33,474 bases of DNA from JBDSLU01 sp031407765 (GTDB lineage: Bacteria > Acidobacteriota > Vicinamibacteria > Vicinamibacterales > Vicinamibacteraceae), in NCBI GenBank assembly GCA_031407765.1, contig JANOIR010000518.1, positions 1-33,474 on the forward strand, read 5' to 3'. Positions 1 to 10,974 of this stretch are shown here, piece after piece. The notes below the pieces were generated by a model. That model did no database searches. It had not been told where the DNA came from and saw only the letters and a program-made list of their open reading frames with translations. Position numbers and translations under genes: made by a program. The first letter of the stretch is position 1; each line of letters starts with the position of its first letter.

Positions 1-1245
1 CGAAGCCGTGGCCGGCGAGGATCTCGCCGACCAGCGTCAGGCCGATGCCCTGGCCGCCCGGTTTGGTGCTGAAGAACGGCGTGAACAGGTTGGCCTGGGC
101 TTCGGGCGTGAGGCCGGGCCCGTTGTCCTCGATCACCAGGCGCGGCGGCTGCGTCTTCGACATCGCCCGAATGAGCACCGTGCCTTCGGCGCCGACGGCC
201 TCGGCGGCGTTCTTCACGATGTTCAGGAGCGCCTGTTCGAGCTGCGTCGGATCGGCGCTGACGCGGATGGACGGCGCGTCCAGCTCCCACCGCCAGGCGA
301 CGCCGGCGGCCTCCGGCCGTGCGCTGAGCAGCGCCACGACGCGCTCGAGGATCCCGACCAGCTCGCACGGCTGCCGCGCCGGCGCCGGCAGGCGGAAGAC
401 GTCGGCGAAGCCCTTCATGAACGTGTTGAGCTGCGTCGTCCGGACGATGACCACGCCGAGGGCGTCCTCGAAATCGCGCCGGTTCTCGGCCCCCAGCTCG
501 CGCGCGTAGGTGAGCGACGACTGCAACAGCGACGTCGACGAGGCGACGGTGTTGTTGACCTCGTGCGACATCACGCGGATCAGCTTTTCGTAGGCGGCGC
601 GCTCGGCCTGGCGCAGTTCGCCGGTAAGCTCTTCGATCACGAAGAAGGCGCGCGGGAAGCCACGATCGATGAAGCCGCCTCGGTAGATGCGGAGCCGGCT
701 GGCGCCGTCGACGCCGACGACGCGGGACTCGCCGTTGACCAGCGTCGCCAGCGCGCCGGCGAGCGGCGTGTCGAGTGCCGCGAGGCGGCGGCCGGCGGCC
801 TCGGGCGCGGCGCGATCGAGCAGCTGCGCCGCAGCCGGGTTGACGCTGGCGATCTCGTCGTCGAAGCCGAGCACGACGATGCCCGACGGCGAGGCGGCGA
901 TGACCTGGGCCAGGAACTGGTGCTGCTCGGCCAGCCGCACGCGCTCGTCGCGCAGGCGATCGACCATGCGGTTGTAGAGCGCGATCAGCTCGTCGACGTC
1001 GGGCTCGCCGACCGGCAGGAAGCGCGACGTGAACGCCTCGTCGTGGACGAGGCGTCGGGCGTCGGCGGCCAGGCCGCGGTAGCCGATGGCGCGCCGCACC
1101 AGGCCGATGCCCACCGCGAGCGACACGACCAGCCCGACCTCGACGCCGACCAGCCAATAGGGCGACGTCCACACCAGCCAGCCGCCGAGGCCGGCCATCG
1201 CCAGGTGGACGACCACGAAGTAGGTCACCAGCCGGGTGCGGAAGC

Positions 1246-1249
<4 letters not shown>
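1..1249 (-). CDS. Sensor histidine kinase (NtrY/PAS type), 3' end cut by window edge
   Basis: Membrane sensor kinase, very likely the partner of the response regulator encoded just before it. I read 416 codons from a GTG at 1249 that overlaps the regulator's stop by 4 bp (GTGA). Two N-terminal membrane segments lie at about residues 8-27 and 32-52, with almost no periplasmic loop, so it probably senses a membrane or cytoplasmic cue. A HAMP/PAS-like linker covers about 60-215. The H-box reads VMSHEVNN with the phospho-acceptor at His229. The N-box reads LLNIVKNAAEAV, the G1 box EDNGPGL, and the F/G2 boxes FTPFFSTKPGGQGIGL. All catalytic motifs are present, so it looks functional. Only the last residues are missing. 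The MSHEVNN H-box is typical of kinases paired with NtrC-type regulators. Confidence 0.93.
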
Positions 1250-2616
<1,367 letters not shown>

Positions 2617-2637
2617 GAGCGGGGATCGGCGGGGCCG

Positions 2638-3915
2638 CTACTCGTAGCGCAGCGCCTCGGCCGGCGGAATCCGCGTCGCCAGGCGGCTGGGGTACCAGCC
2701 GCACGCCAGGGTCAGACAATAGATGGCGCCTGCCGAGATCGCAACCGCGCCGCCGAAGACCATGGGCGAGAACGCCAGCTCGCGCGGGAGCGGCAGGAGA
2801 GGCACCTGCGCCAGGAGCGCCGCCCCGGCGAGCAACGCAAAGGTGGTCATCACCGCCATTTCGGCCAGCACCTGCCGGCGCACCGAGGCGCCGGCGGCGC
2901 CCGCCGCGCGCCGCAGCCCGAACTCGCGCAGCCGCTGCGTGACGCTCTGCCAGACCACGCCGGTCAGGCCCAGCGCGACCATCAACAGCAGGAACCCGGC
3001 GACGACCGCCAGCAGGCTGAGGGGCATCGTGTAGTCGCTCAGCTTCTTCTCTCGCAGATGGTCGAGGGTCGACACTTCGAACGACCAGTCCGGCGCCTCA
3101 CGCTGCAGCCGCCTCACCAGGACCGGCTCGAACGACGCGGCCGTGCCCGGGCGCACGCGGATCAGCAGGCGATCGGGCACGGGGCCCACGTCACCGTCGG
3201 AGCGCAGGCGCTCGAACATCACCGGCCACGGCACGGCGTACTCGCCGTGCTGGCGGAAGTCCTCGAAGACGCCAACGACGCGCTTCGGCAGCCGCGGCGG
3301 GTCGGTCGGACCGGGCTTGTCATTCGGGTCGATCTTCTGCGGCAGGACCTTGCCGACCGCGCTCGACGCGTCGCCGAACATCTCGCGGGCCAGGCGGGCG
3401 TTGAGCAGCACGGGATCGGCCGCGGCGCCGTCATCTTCCCGCGTGAAGCCGCGGCCGGCCGCCATCGGCATCGACAGGAGGCGCAGGAAGTCGTCGGTCA
3501 CGCCGTTGTAGCGGAACTCGAAATGGCGCCCATCGGTGAAGTCCATGCCGCTGCCCCACGTCGAGTTGGCGTAGGGGCCGGTGAAGGACCCGGCGACGAG
3601 CTCGATCTGCGGCAACTCGCGGGCCGCGGCGATCAGGCGCCGGATGTTGTCGCGCTCGCGGGCCCGCGCGGCAGCCTTCTCCTGCGCGGCTGCGGCGTCT
3701 CCCTCGCGGCTGCCGGGGAGCTCGCGCGGACGTCCGATGTCGACGTTCCAGACGCGATCGATGCCGAACCCGAGCGGCTTCCGGGCGTTCACCCCGAAGT
3801 GGAGCGCCAGGAAGACGACGAAGAACAGGACCAGGAACGAACAGAGGATTTCGACCGCCAGCAGCACGTTCTGCCGCTTGCGGTTCCAGATCAGGCGGAT
3901 CAGGTGGCGGGTCAT
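2638..3915 (-). CDS. ABC transporter permease (MacB/FtsX type), second of two
   Basis: 425-residue permease. The ATG at 3915 overlaps the stop of the preceding permease by 4 bp (ATGA). The open frame extends further upstream but shows no family resemblance there. One N-terminal membrane segment lies at about 17-37. A large extracytoplasmic MacB core-like domain follows (about 40-280), and three membrane helices lie in the last 140 residues, which is the FtsX/MacB topology. It shares the C-terminal PAEALRYE-type ending common in this family. With the other permease, the separate ATPase and the adaptor it would form a MacAB-like mechanotransmission exporter, possibly as a heterodimer. The substrate cannot be read from sequence. 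Confidence 0.92.
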   Translation of the reverse strand: MTRHLIRLIWNRKRQNVLLAVEILCSFLVLFFVVFLALHFGVNARKPLGFGIDRVWNVDIGRPRELPGSREGDAAAAQEKAAARARERDNIRRLIAAARELPQIELVAGSFTGPYANSTWGSGMDFTDGRHFEFRYNGVTDDFLRLLSMPMAAGRGFTREDDGAAADPVLLNARLAREMFGDASSAVGKVLPQKIDPNDKPGPTDPPRLPKRVVGVFEDFRQHGEYAVPWPVMFERLRSDGDVGPVPDRLLIRVRPGTAASFEPVLVRRLQREAPDWSFEVSTLDHLREKKLSDYTMPLSLLAVVAGFLLLMVALGLTGVVWQSVTQRLREFGLRRAAGAAGASVRRQVLAEMAVMTTFALLAGAALLAQVPLLPLPRELAFSPMVFGGAVAISAGAIYCLTLACGWYPSRLATRIPPAEALRYE

Positions 3916-5152
3916 CGGGACGGTCCTCCCTTGAGCGCTTCGACCGGATGCAGCCGGGCCATGCGCCAGGCGGGGTAGACACCGGAGATCAGGCCGAACG
4001 CCACCGCGATCATCGTTCCATAGGCGAAGACGCGCAGGTTCACGGCGAACGCCGAGTGGGCGATGAAGCCGCTCTGGTTGAGCGCGCGCAGCACCAGCGC
4101 CGCGAGCACCAGGCCGATGGCCCCGCCGGCGAGCGTCAGGATCACGTTCTCGACGACGAACTGGGCCACCAAGGTCCGGGTCGGGGCGCCGAACGCCTTG
4201 CGCACGCCGATCTCGGAGGCGCGCTCGAGGATGCGGCTGATGTTGATGTTGATCAAGTTCACCGTCGGGAGCGTCACGAACAACAGCGCCAGGACCGCGA
4301 CGACCAACGTCAGCTTGGCGCCCTGCCGCTCCGGGCTCTTGCGATCGGCCCACGGGCCTTCCCGGGCGATCGAGTCGTAGGCCGTCTCGAACGGCGCGAC
4401 GATGTTGGTGTAGGTCTTGTCCGGCAACTCCGCCTTGGCAATCCGCGCGTTGAACTCCTCGCGGATGATCGGCAGGTCGCTCGTGGTGCGGGCCAGGGCC
4501 ACCGCGTGGAAGCCGCCCATGATCTGATGCTTGTAGGCGTCGCTCTTGGCCGTGGTCAGCGGCGCGAACACGTCGGCGTAGGGGACGACGCGCATGTCGG
4601 AGACGTTCTCGACGACGCCGATGACGCGGAACGACTGGCCGTCCGCTTCGAAGCTCTTGCCGAGCGCCGCCCCGCCGCCGAACAGCCGCTGCCGCGATTC
4701 GCGGCTGATGACCGCGACGTAGCGGGCTTCGTCGATGTCGCCCTTGCCGTAGGGGCCCCCTTCGATGAACGTGAAGTCGAAGACGCGCCAGAACGCCGCA
4801 TCCGTGCGCTTCAGGTTGGACGAGATGCGCCGGTCGCCCAGGTAGGTGGTGACGGTCTGGAACGAGCTGAAAAGCGTCAGCTCCTCGACGCCGGGCAGGT
4901 TCTTGGCGTAGCGGTCGAAGAGCAAGTAGCCCGCATCGCTCGACCACGTGCTGTTCGGCCCGTACATCACCGCGCTGTGCACGCCGAGCATCCGCGCCTG
5001 TCGCGACTCGGGCGCCATCGGCGCCAGGGCGTGATCGGCCATTGCCGAGATCACCATCAGCACCAGCAGCGTGAAGCTGATGCCGAACAGGCTGATCGCG
5101 GTGTAGAACGGCCGCCGCTTCAGCACGGCGATCGTCATCGTCAGGTAGTGTT

Positions 5153-5159
<7 letters not shown>
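3912..5159 (-). CDS. ABC transporter permease (MacB/FtsX type), first of two
   Basis: 415-residue permease with the MacB/FtsX arrangement. Membrane segment 1 is at about 20-42, followed by a periplasmic domain of about 230 residues, then helices near 282-304, 335-360 and 378-400. The C-terminus reads HPVEALKGG, the usual family ending. Its start overlaps the end of the ATPase gene by 7 bp, and its end overlaps the next permease by 4 bp, so the three are translationally coupled. It lacks an ATPase domain of its own, unlike E. coli MacB; the nucleotide-binding subunit is separate, as in LolCDE-like and many acidobacterial systems. The cargo is unknown. Confidence 0.92.
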
Positions 5160-5818
<659 letters not shown>

Positions 5819-5851
5819 GTCTGTCTCGTAAGGAAACGCTATTGCAGGGTG

Positions 5852-7093
5852 CTATTTCAGGGTGATCTGCTCGAGGTGCAGGTAGTCGCGCATGTCGGAG
5901 ACGATCAGCTCGTCGCCCTCCGACGCGCCGGACACGATTTCGATGGTGTCGACGCCGCCGACGCCGAGCACCAGCGGGACACGCACGGCGCGGTCTCCGC
6001 GCACGACGAAGGCACGGCGGGAGGCGTCGTCGGCGAACGGCCCGCGTGAGACCCGCATCGCGCGCGCCTTGCGCTCGGTGATGACGTGGACGTCGACGCG
6101 CAGGCTGGGTCGCAGGCCGGCGCGAGCCGCATCGTCGAGCGCCACCGTGAAGCGGACGACGCCGTTCTCGACGGTCGGGTACACGGTGGCGACGGTGCCG
6201 GCCATCGGCTGCTCGTTGATCAGGACCACGGCGGGCATGCCTGGGTGGAGCTTGCCGGCGTGGACGTCCGAGACGGTGGCGTCGACGCGATAGGAGGAGA
6301 GGTCGGCCAGGCGGGCGATGACGTCGCCCTTGCGGACCAGCGCGCCCTCCTGCGACAGGGCCCAGGTGACGACGCCGGCGCGGTCCGACTTGGTCGTGGA
6401 GAGCTCGACGAGGCGGCGCGCCTGGGTGGCTTCCTTGTCCAGCGTGCCGCGCTCCAGGGTCAGGGTGTCGAGGGCGACCTGGGTCGACGCCTCCGAGTTG
6501 GTGCGCGCCGTCCGGAGCTGCTCCAGCTCGATGCGGGCTTGAGTCAGGGCCAGCTCGGAGCGCCGGAAGGCGTCGCGCGAGAGCAGGCCCTCGCCGACCA
6601 GCGTGCGGTCGCCGGCCAGACGCGCTTCAGCGGATTCGACTTCGAGCTGCTTGACCGCGATCCGGCCGTCGAGGTCGGCGAGCGAGGTCTTGAGCGTCAG
6701 GCGTCGCTCGGCCTGGTCGTTCTCCTTCACGCGGAGGTCGCTCTGCAGCTTGTCGAGGGCGAGGACCGACTCGCTGGTGTCGAGCTCGACGACGGCGTCG
6801 CCGCGTTCGACCCGGGAGCCCGGCCGCTTGAGGATCCGCAGCACGCGGGCGTCGACCGGGCTGGCCAGGACACGCTCGATCTCCGGGACCACCGTGCCCG
6901 ACGCCATGATCATCGCTTCGACCGGACCGGCGGTGACCCGCGCGATGCGGACCCGCGCTCGCGCCACGCCGGGCCGCAGCAGATCGGGGATCCAGGCGAC
7001 CAGCAGCGCCACGATCACGACCGGGACGGCGGTGACCATCAGGCGCACGCCGACGCGGCGGCGACGTTCGGAGAGAGCAATCTCGCGATCCAC
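5852..7093 (-). CDS. HlyD/MacA-type periplasmic adaptor protein
   Basis: 413-residue membrane-fusion (adaptor) subunit of an ABC-type tripartite pump. The N-terminus has a positively charged stretch and one membrane anchor at about 16-38. Lipoyl/barrel-sandwich halves lie at about 72-115 and 235-265, separated by a long alpha-helical hairpin (about 110-225) rich in Glu, Arg and Leu. Beta-barrel and membrane-proximal domains follow. The only upstream in-frame start candidate is the GTG at 7093, because a stop occurs 16 codons earlier; no strong ribosome-binding site is visible. It is first in the operon adaptor-ATPase-permease-permease-regulator-kinase. No outer-membrane TolC partner is in the window. 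Confidence 0.92.
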   Translation of the reverse strand: MDREIALSERRRRVGVRLMVTAVPVVIVALLVAWIPDLLRPGVARARVRIARVTAGPVEAMIMASGTVVPEIERVLASPVDARVLRILKRPGSRVERGDAVVELDTSESVLALDKLQSDLRVKENDQAERRLTLKTSLADLDGRIAVKQLEVESAEARLAGDRTLVGEGLLSRDAFRRSELALTQARIELEQLRTARTNSEASTQVALDTLTLERGTLDKEATQARRLVELSTTKSDRAGVVTWALSQEGALVRKGDVIARLADLSSYRVDATVSDVHAGKLHPGMPAVVLINEQPMAGTVATVYPTVENGVVRFTVALDDAARAGLRPSLRVDVHVITERKARAMRVSRGPFADDASRRAFVVRGDRAVRVPLVLGVGGVDTIEIVSGASEGDELIVSDMRDYLHLEQITLK

Positions 7094-7190
7094 GCTGCTT
7101 CGATAGTCAAGCGGCGTGCCCGCCCGCGCCGCCTCGGATCAACGACTTACGGGACGCCGCCGACGTCCGGCGTCCATCACCGTACGAACG

Positions 7191-7210
7191 GTCGTCCGGA
7201 ACCGGACGAC
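7191..7210. promoter_or_regulatory. Perfect 20-bp inverted repeat, candidate activator site
   Basis: GTCGTCCGG and CCGGACGAC form 9-bp arms around AA. The repeat lies about 100 bp upstream of the export operon start and about 115 bp upstream of the sigma-54-like promoter at 7326. That is a usual distance for an enhancer-binding-protein site. A link to the NtrC-type regulator in the operon is inference. Confidence 0.5.
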
Positions 7211-7325
7211 GGACCGTCGGTGGCGCCGGCCGCGCGGATGGAGCTGTCGACACGATCGTCGGCGCGTCGTCTCCATCGCCCGGGGGCGATACACACGGAG
7301 TCAGCCATTCTCACCACTGTTCGTG

Positions 7326-7341
7326 TGGCGTCACTCTTGCG
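7326..7341 (+). promoter_or_regulatory. Sigma-54-like (-24/-12) promoter
   Basis: TGGCGTCACTCTTGCG has the obligatory GG-N10-GC spacing and the TGGC and TTGC boxes; the AC after TGGC is GT here. It points towards the VWA gene, whose start is 340 bp further on. The long leader lowers confidence. Confidence 0.4.
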
Positions 7342-7681
7342 TTGTTCAATGCAGGACTGCGGACGGCAGGCGAGCCGATCGATCCTCTACGGGCTCGGAC
7401 GAGAATAGGGTTGCCACCTTGGGCGTCGAGGCGCCCGCCCGGCCAGGCGCGAGGAGCGCGTCATACCGGGCGTATGCAAGCGACGAGGAACGCCGCCCGG
7501 CGGGATGCATCGGCGGCCAAGGTGACGACCTCATTCTCGCCCGAGCCCTAGGTTCGGCGGTGCAGTGGACGACGCTCTCATGTCGTGCACGGCAGTGGCC
7601 GATACGTAACAAAAGCGCGACAGGACATCGGGGCACGCAGCCGGCCCATGAGGACCGGTTCGGCCGGAGGAGTCTTCAGTC

Positions 7682-8668
7682 ATGGCGATCCAGGGCATGC
7701 GCCGGAAACGAATCCAGGGGGTCATCGGGTGGGTTGCCGGTGCCATGGTGGCGATGGTGCTGCCACTGGCCGCGAGCGACGGGCCGTCGGGCCCCGACGC
7801 GACAGTGCGCTCCACCTTCCGCAGCGGGGTCGACGTGGTGGCGCTCAGCGTCACGGTGCTCGATCCGCAAGCGCGCCTGCTCGCCGGCCTGAGCCGTGAC
7901 AAGTTCAGCGTGTTCGAGGACGGCGTCCGCCAGGAGATCGCCTACTTCGAGACCAGCGAAGTGCCGCTCGATCTGGTGCTGCTCATCGACACCAGCGTCA
8001 GCATGGAGTCCAAGCTGGCCTTCGTGCAGCGGGCCGCCTCGGGCTTCGTCGAGGCTCTGCGCGCCGGCGACCGCGCCGCGGTGTTCGCCTTCAACAGCTA
8101 TGTCCGGCCGCTGCAGGCCTTCACGACCGATCGTGGCGCCGTACGCCAGGCCATCCAGTCGACGACCGCCGCCGGCGGCTCCGCCCTCTACAACGCCGTC
8201 TACGTCGCGCTCCGGGCCTTCCAGAAGGCGGCCGAGGATGGGCGGGTCCGCCGCCGTGCCATCGTCGTCCTCACCGATGGCGAGGACACCGCCAGCCTGC
8301 TGACCTTCGACGACCTCCTCGCCGAGGCCAAAGCCGCGGGGGTGACCATCTACACCATCGGCCTCCACGCCGACAGCCCGGGCATCTACACGGCCCAGCA
8401 GGCGCGCGGCTACTTCTCGAACGCCGATTTCGCGATGAGGCAGCTCGCCCGCGAGACCGGCGCCAAAGCCTTCTTCCCGACCGGCCAGTCGTCGCTCACG
8501 GAGGCCTACGCCGAGATCGGCCGCGAGCTGGCGACCCAGTACGCCATCGGCTACGTCTCGCGCAACCCCATGCGCAACGGTGCCTTCCGCCGGGTCACCG
8601 TCCGGGTGAGCGACAGTCCGGGCGCGCAGCCCCGGACCCGGACGGGCTACCTCGCCGCAGCGCGCTAG
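7682..8668 (+). CDS. Exported VWA-domain protein (acidobacterial VWFA-related family)
   Basis: 328-residue protein. A basic N-terminus and hydrophobic segment (about 12-31) form a signal peptide or anchor. The family's preamble follows (VDVVALSVTVLD then FSVFEDGV at 75-82). A von Willebrand factor A domain covers about 95-290, with the metal-binding MIDAS motif DTSVS at 103-107 and the second MIDAS element around VVLTDGED. The whole layout matches what I know as the VWFA-related Acidobacterial domain family, which is strong taxonomic evidence. Its role is probably protein-protein interaction in the periplasm or on the surface; the ligand is unknown. The ATG at 7682 has an excellent GGAGGAG site at 7666-7672. 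No partner gene follows in the same operon with certainty, since the next gene starts 107 bp downstream. Confidence 0.92.
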   Translation: MAIQGMRRKRIQGVIGWVAGAMVAMVLPLAASDGPSGPDATVRSTFRSGVDVVALSVTVLDPQARLLAGLSRDKFSVFEDGVRQEIAYFETSEVPLDLVLLIDTSVSMESKLAFVQRAASGFVEALRAGDRAAVFAFNSYVRPLQAFTTDRGAVRQAIQSTTAAGGSALYNAVYVALRAFQKAAEDGRVRRRAIVVLTDGEDTASLLTFDDLLAEAKAAGVTIYTIGLHADSPGIYTAQQARGYFSNADFAMRQLARETGAKAFFPTGQSSLTEAYAEIGRELATQYAIGYVSRNPMRNGAFRRVTVRVSDSPGAQPRTRTGYLAAAR

Positions 8669-8775
8669 CCCCGAGACCCTCGGCTGAGCGGCTCGAAGCG
8701 ACCGCCGATCCGCCGTTATCGACTGCTCGTGGGGTTCGAGCGGCGTCGCGCCCGGCCGGATGGTCTACTTCTGGA

Positions 8776-10974
8776 ATGGGCCCTCGGCTTCGTCCTGTTC
8801 GTCTGTTCGTCGCCGCCGTCCTGGTTGCCGCGCTGGCGCTCCGTGCCGCCGCGGCGGGCCAGTCGGCTGTTCCACAGTCCGTTCCGGCTCCAGCTGTTAC
8901 GGGCCGGGTCACGTCCGGACACTCGGCAGCGGTCGTGAGCGGCGCGGTGGTCACCGTCGAAGAAACCGGACAGACCGCCACCAGTGGAGCGGACGGCGCC
9001 TATCGGATCGAGGGCGTCCGGCCGGGCCGGCTCCACCTTCGCGTCACCGCTGAGTCGTTCTCGCCCAACCGAGTCGAGGTGCAGGTCGTGGAGACCGGCA
9101 CCGCGGTCGATATCTCGCTCGAGCCCGAGCTGCACTACGCCGAAGTCGTCTCGGTCGGCGTGAAGCCGCGCGATCCCTTCGAGGCCTACCAGGCCACCTC
9201 GGTCCTCTCCGGGCAGGATTTGGCGCTGAAGAGCGAGGCGTCGCTCGGCGAGCTGCTCAAGACCGAGCCCGGCGTCGCCCAGCGCTCGCTGGGACCGGCG
9301 CCGTCACGACCGGTGATCCGCGGGCTCGATGGCGATCGGGTGCTGATCCTCGAGAACGGCCAGCGGACCGATGATCTGTCGAGCCAGTCCGCCGATCACG
9401 GTGTCACCGTCAACCCGCTCGCGGCGACCCGGGTCGAGGTCGTCCGAGGCCCGGCGACGCTGCTCTACGGCGCCAACGCCATCGGCGGGCTCGTCAACGT
9501 CGTCAGCGAGATCATTCCGACCACGCCCACGACCAAACCGACAGGCGCGGCGCAGATCGAGCTGGGCTCGGCGGCGGCGGAAGCGGCGGCGTCAGCCGAC
9601 TACGCGACCGGCAACGGGCGCTGGGCGTTCAATGCCGGCGGCAGCGCCCGCCGATCCGGCGACGTGTCGACGCCGCTCGGCGACATCGACAACACGCAGG
9701 CCCGCAGCGCCGTCGGCCACGTCGGCGGGTCCTGGACCGCCGCCCAGGGCTTCCTCGGCGCCAGCTACCAGTACGACGACTCGAAGTACGGTGTCCCGGT
9801 CGTCGAAGGCGGGACGATCAGCCTGACGCCGCGGCGCCACTCCCTGGGGGCGCGCGGGCAGACGCGCGGCCTGGACGGGCTGTTCACCGCCGTCAAGGGC
9901 TCGTTCAACGTGCGGCGCTACGAGCACGCGGAGCTCGAGGGCACCGAAGTCGGCACCGTGTTCTCGAACGATACCGTCGACGGCGAGCTGCTGGCGACGA
10001 CCCGGCCGATCGCCAACCGGCTCGAAGGCACGTACGGCGTCAGCGCCGGCTCGCGTCGCTTCGACGCCGTCGGCGAGGAGGCGCTGTCGCCCCCCGTCGA
10101 TCAGGACACCTTGTCGGCCTTCACCTACCAGGAAGCGGTGTGGCCGCACGTCACGCTGCAGTTCGGCGGCCGCGTCGAGCACCAGGCCTTCACGCCCGCC
10201 GGCGGCCTGCGCCCGCGTGACTTCACCAACGTCAGCGGCTCGGTGGGCGCGCTGTTCCGGCCGTCCGAGGCGACGACGGTTGCCGTCAGCCTCGCCCGGG
10301 CCGTCCGCAACCCGGCCCTCGAGGAGCTGTACTTCGACGGACCGCACGCCGGCAACTTCGCCTTCGAGGTCGGCAGCGACGACCTCGGCGCCGAGCGCGC
10401 CCTGGGGCTCGACGTCGCCTTCCGGTGGCGTCTGACCCACGTCAGCGGCGAGGTCGCCTACTTCCGCAACACCGTCGGCGACTTCATCTTCCGCCAGCCG
10501 ACCGGCGAGGTCATCGAGGACTTCCCGGTGATCGCGTTCACCGCCGCGGATGTCCTGCTCCAGGGTGTCGAGGCGCACAGCGACGTCGAGATCGGGCCGC
10601 GCGTGGTCCTCGAGCTGGGCGCCGACTACGTCCGCGGCGAGCTGCGCGCCACCGGCGAGCCGCTGCCGCGCATGCCGCCATTGCGCGCCACCGTGGGCGC
10701 GCGCTACCGCGTCAACGCGCTGCAGCTCGGCGCGCAGGTCGTGGCGACGGCCGATCAGGATCGCGTGTTCGAGGCCGAGACGCCGACCGCCGCCGCCGGC
10801 GTGGTCAAGCTGTTCGGCGTCTACTCGCGCCAGACCAAGGCCGGCCTGCACACGATCACGCTGCGCCTCGACAACGCCACGGATACGACCTACCGGAACC
10901 ACCTGTCCTACATCAAGGACCTCGTGCCCGAGGCCGGCCGCAGCGTGAAGCTGGTCTACGGCATCAGGTTCTAG
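8776..10974 (+). CDS. TonB-dependent outer-membrane receptor, ZnuD-like
   Basis: 732-residue outer-membrane receptor. The signal peptide is about 1-28. A carboxypeptidase-regulatory-like (Ig-fold) domain follows at about 41-118, common in Bacteroidota and Acidobacteriota receptors. A TonB-box-like stretch AEVVSVGV lies near 122-129. The plug domain (about 135-245) contains VIRGLDGDRVLIL and RGPATLLYGANAIGG. A 22-strand-type barrel follows and ends in aromatic Phe, the outer-membrane insertion signal. The motif YFDGPHAGNFAFEVG near 520 resembles the ZnuD-type zinc receptor family (GPH...FE.G), so a metal or metal-complex substrate is likely but unproven. Its stop overlaps the stop of a convergent gene. 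A TonB-C-terminal protein is encoded at 29358, far away. Confidence 0.93.
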   Translation: MGPRLRPVRLFVAAVLVAALALRAAAAGQSAVPQSVPAPAVTGRVTSGHSAAVVSGAVVTVEETGQTATSGADGAYRIEGVRPGRLHLRVTAESFSPNRVEVQVVETGTAVDISLEPELHYAEVVSVGVKPRDPFEAYQATSVLSGQDLALKSEASLGELLKTEPGVAQRSLGPAPSRPVIRGLDGDRVLILENGQRTDDLSSQSADHGVTVNPLAATRVEVVRGPATLLYGANAIGGLVNVVSEIIPTTPTTKPTGAAQIELGSAAAEAAASADYATGNGRWAFNAGGSARRSGDVSTPLGDIDNTQARSAVGHVGGSWTAAQGFLGASYQYDDSKYGVPVVEGGTISLTPRRHSLGARGQTRGLDGLFTAVKGSFNVRRYEHAELEGTEVGTVFSNDTVDGELLATTRPIANRLEGTYGVSAGSRRFDAVGEEALSPPVDQDTLSAFTYQEAVWPHVTLQFGGRVEHQAFTPAGGLRPRDFTNVSGSVGALFRPSEATTVAVSLARAVRNPALEELYFDGPHAGNFAFEVGSDDLGAERALGLDVAFRWRLTHVSGEVAYFRNTVGDFIFRQPTGEVIEDFPVIAFTAADVLLQGVEAHSDVEIGPRVVLELGADYVRGELRATGEPLPRMPPLRATVGARYRVNALQLGAQVVATADQDRVFEAETPTAAAGVVKLFGVYSRQTKAGLHTITLRLDNATDTTYRNHLSYIKDLVPEAGRSVKLVYGIRF

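Larger units (their letters stand above)
7094..7681. other. Divergent intergenic region between export operon and VWA gene
   Basis: 588 bp without a convincing gene; the short open frames on both strands are arginine/alanine-rich GC artefacts. It must hold promoters for the minus-strand export operon and the plus-strand VWA gene. The recognisable elements are a perfect inverted repeat at 7191-7210 and a sigma-54-like promoter at 7326-7341, listed separately. The 330 bp between that promoter and the VWA start hold nothing I can name. Confidence 0.6.

Noticed and set aside
7106..7121. Sigma-54-like element for the export operon on the minus strand (GGGCACGCCGCTTGAC)
   Set aside because: The invariant -12 GC is GA, and the transcript would begin about 3 bases before the GTG start, leaving no leader.
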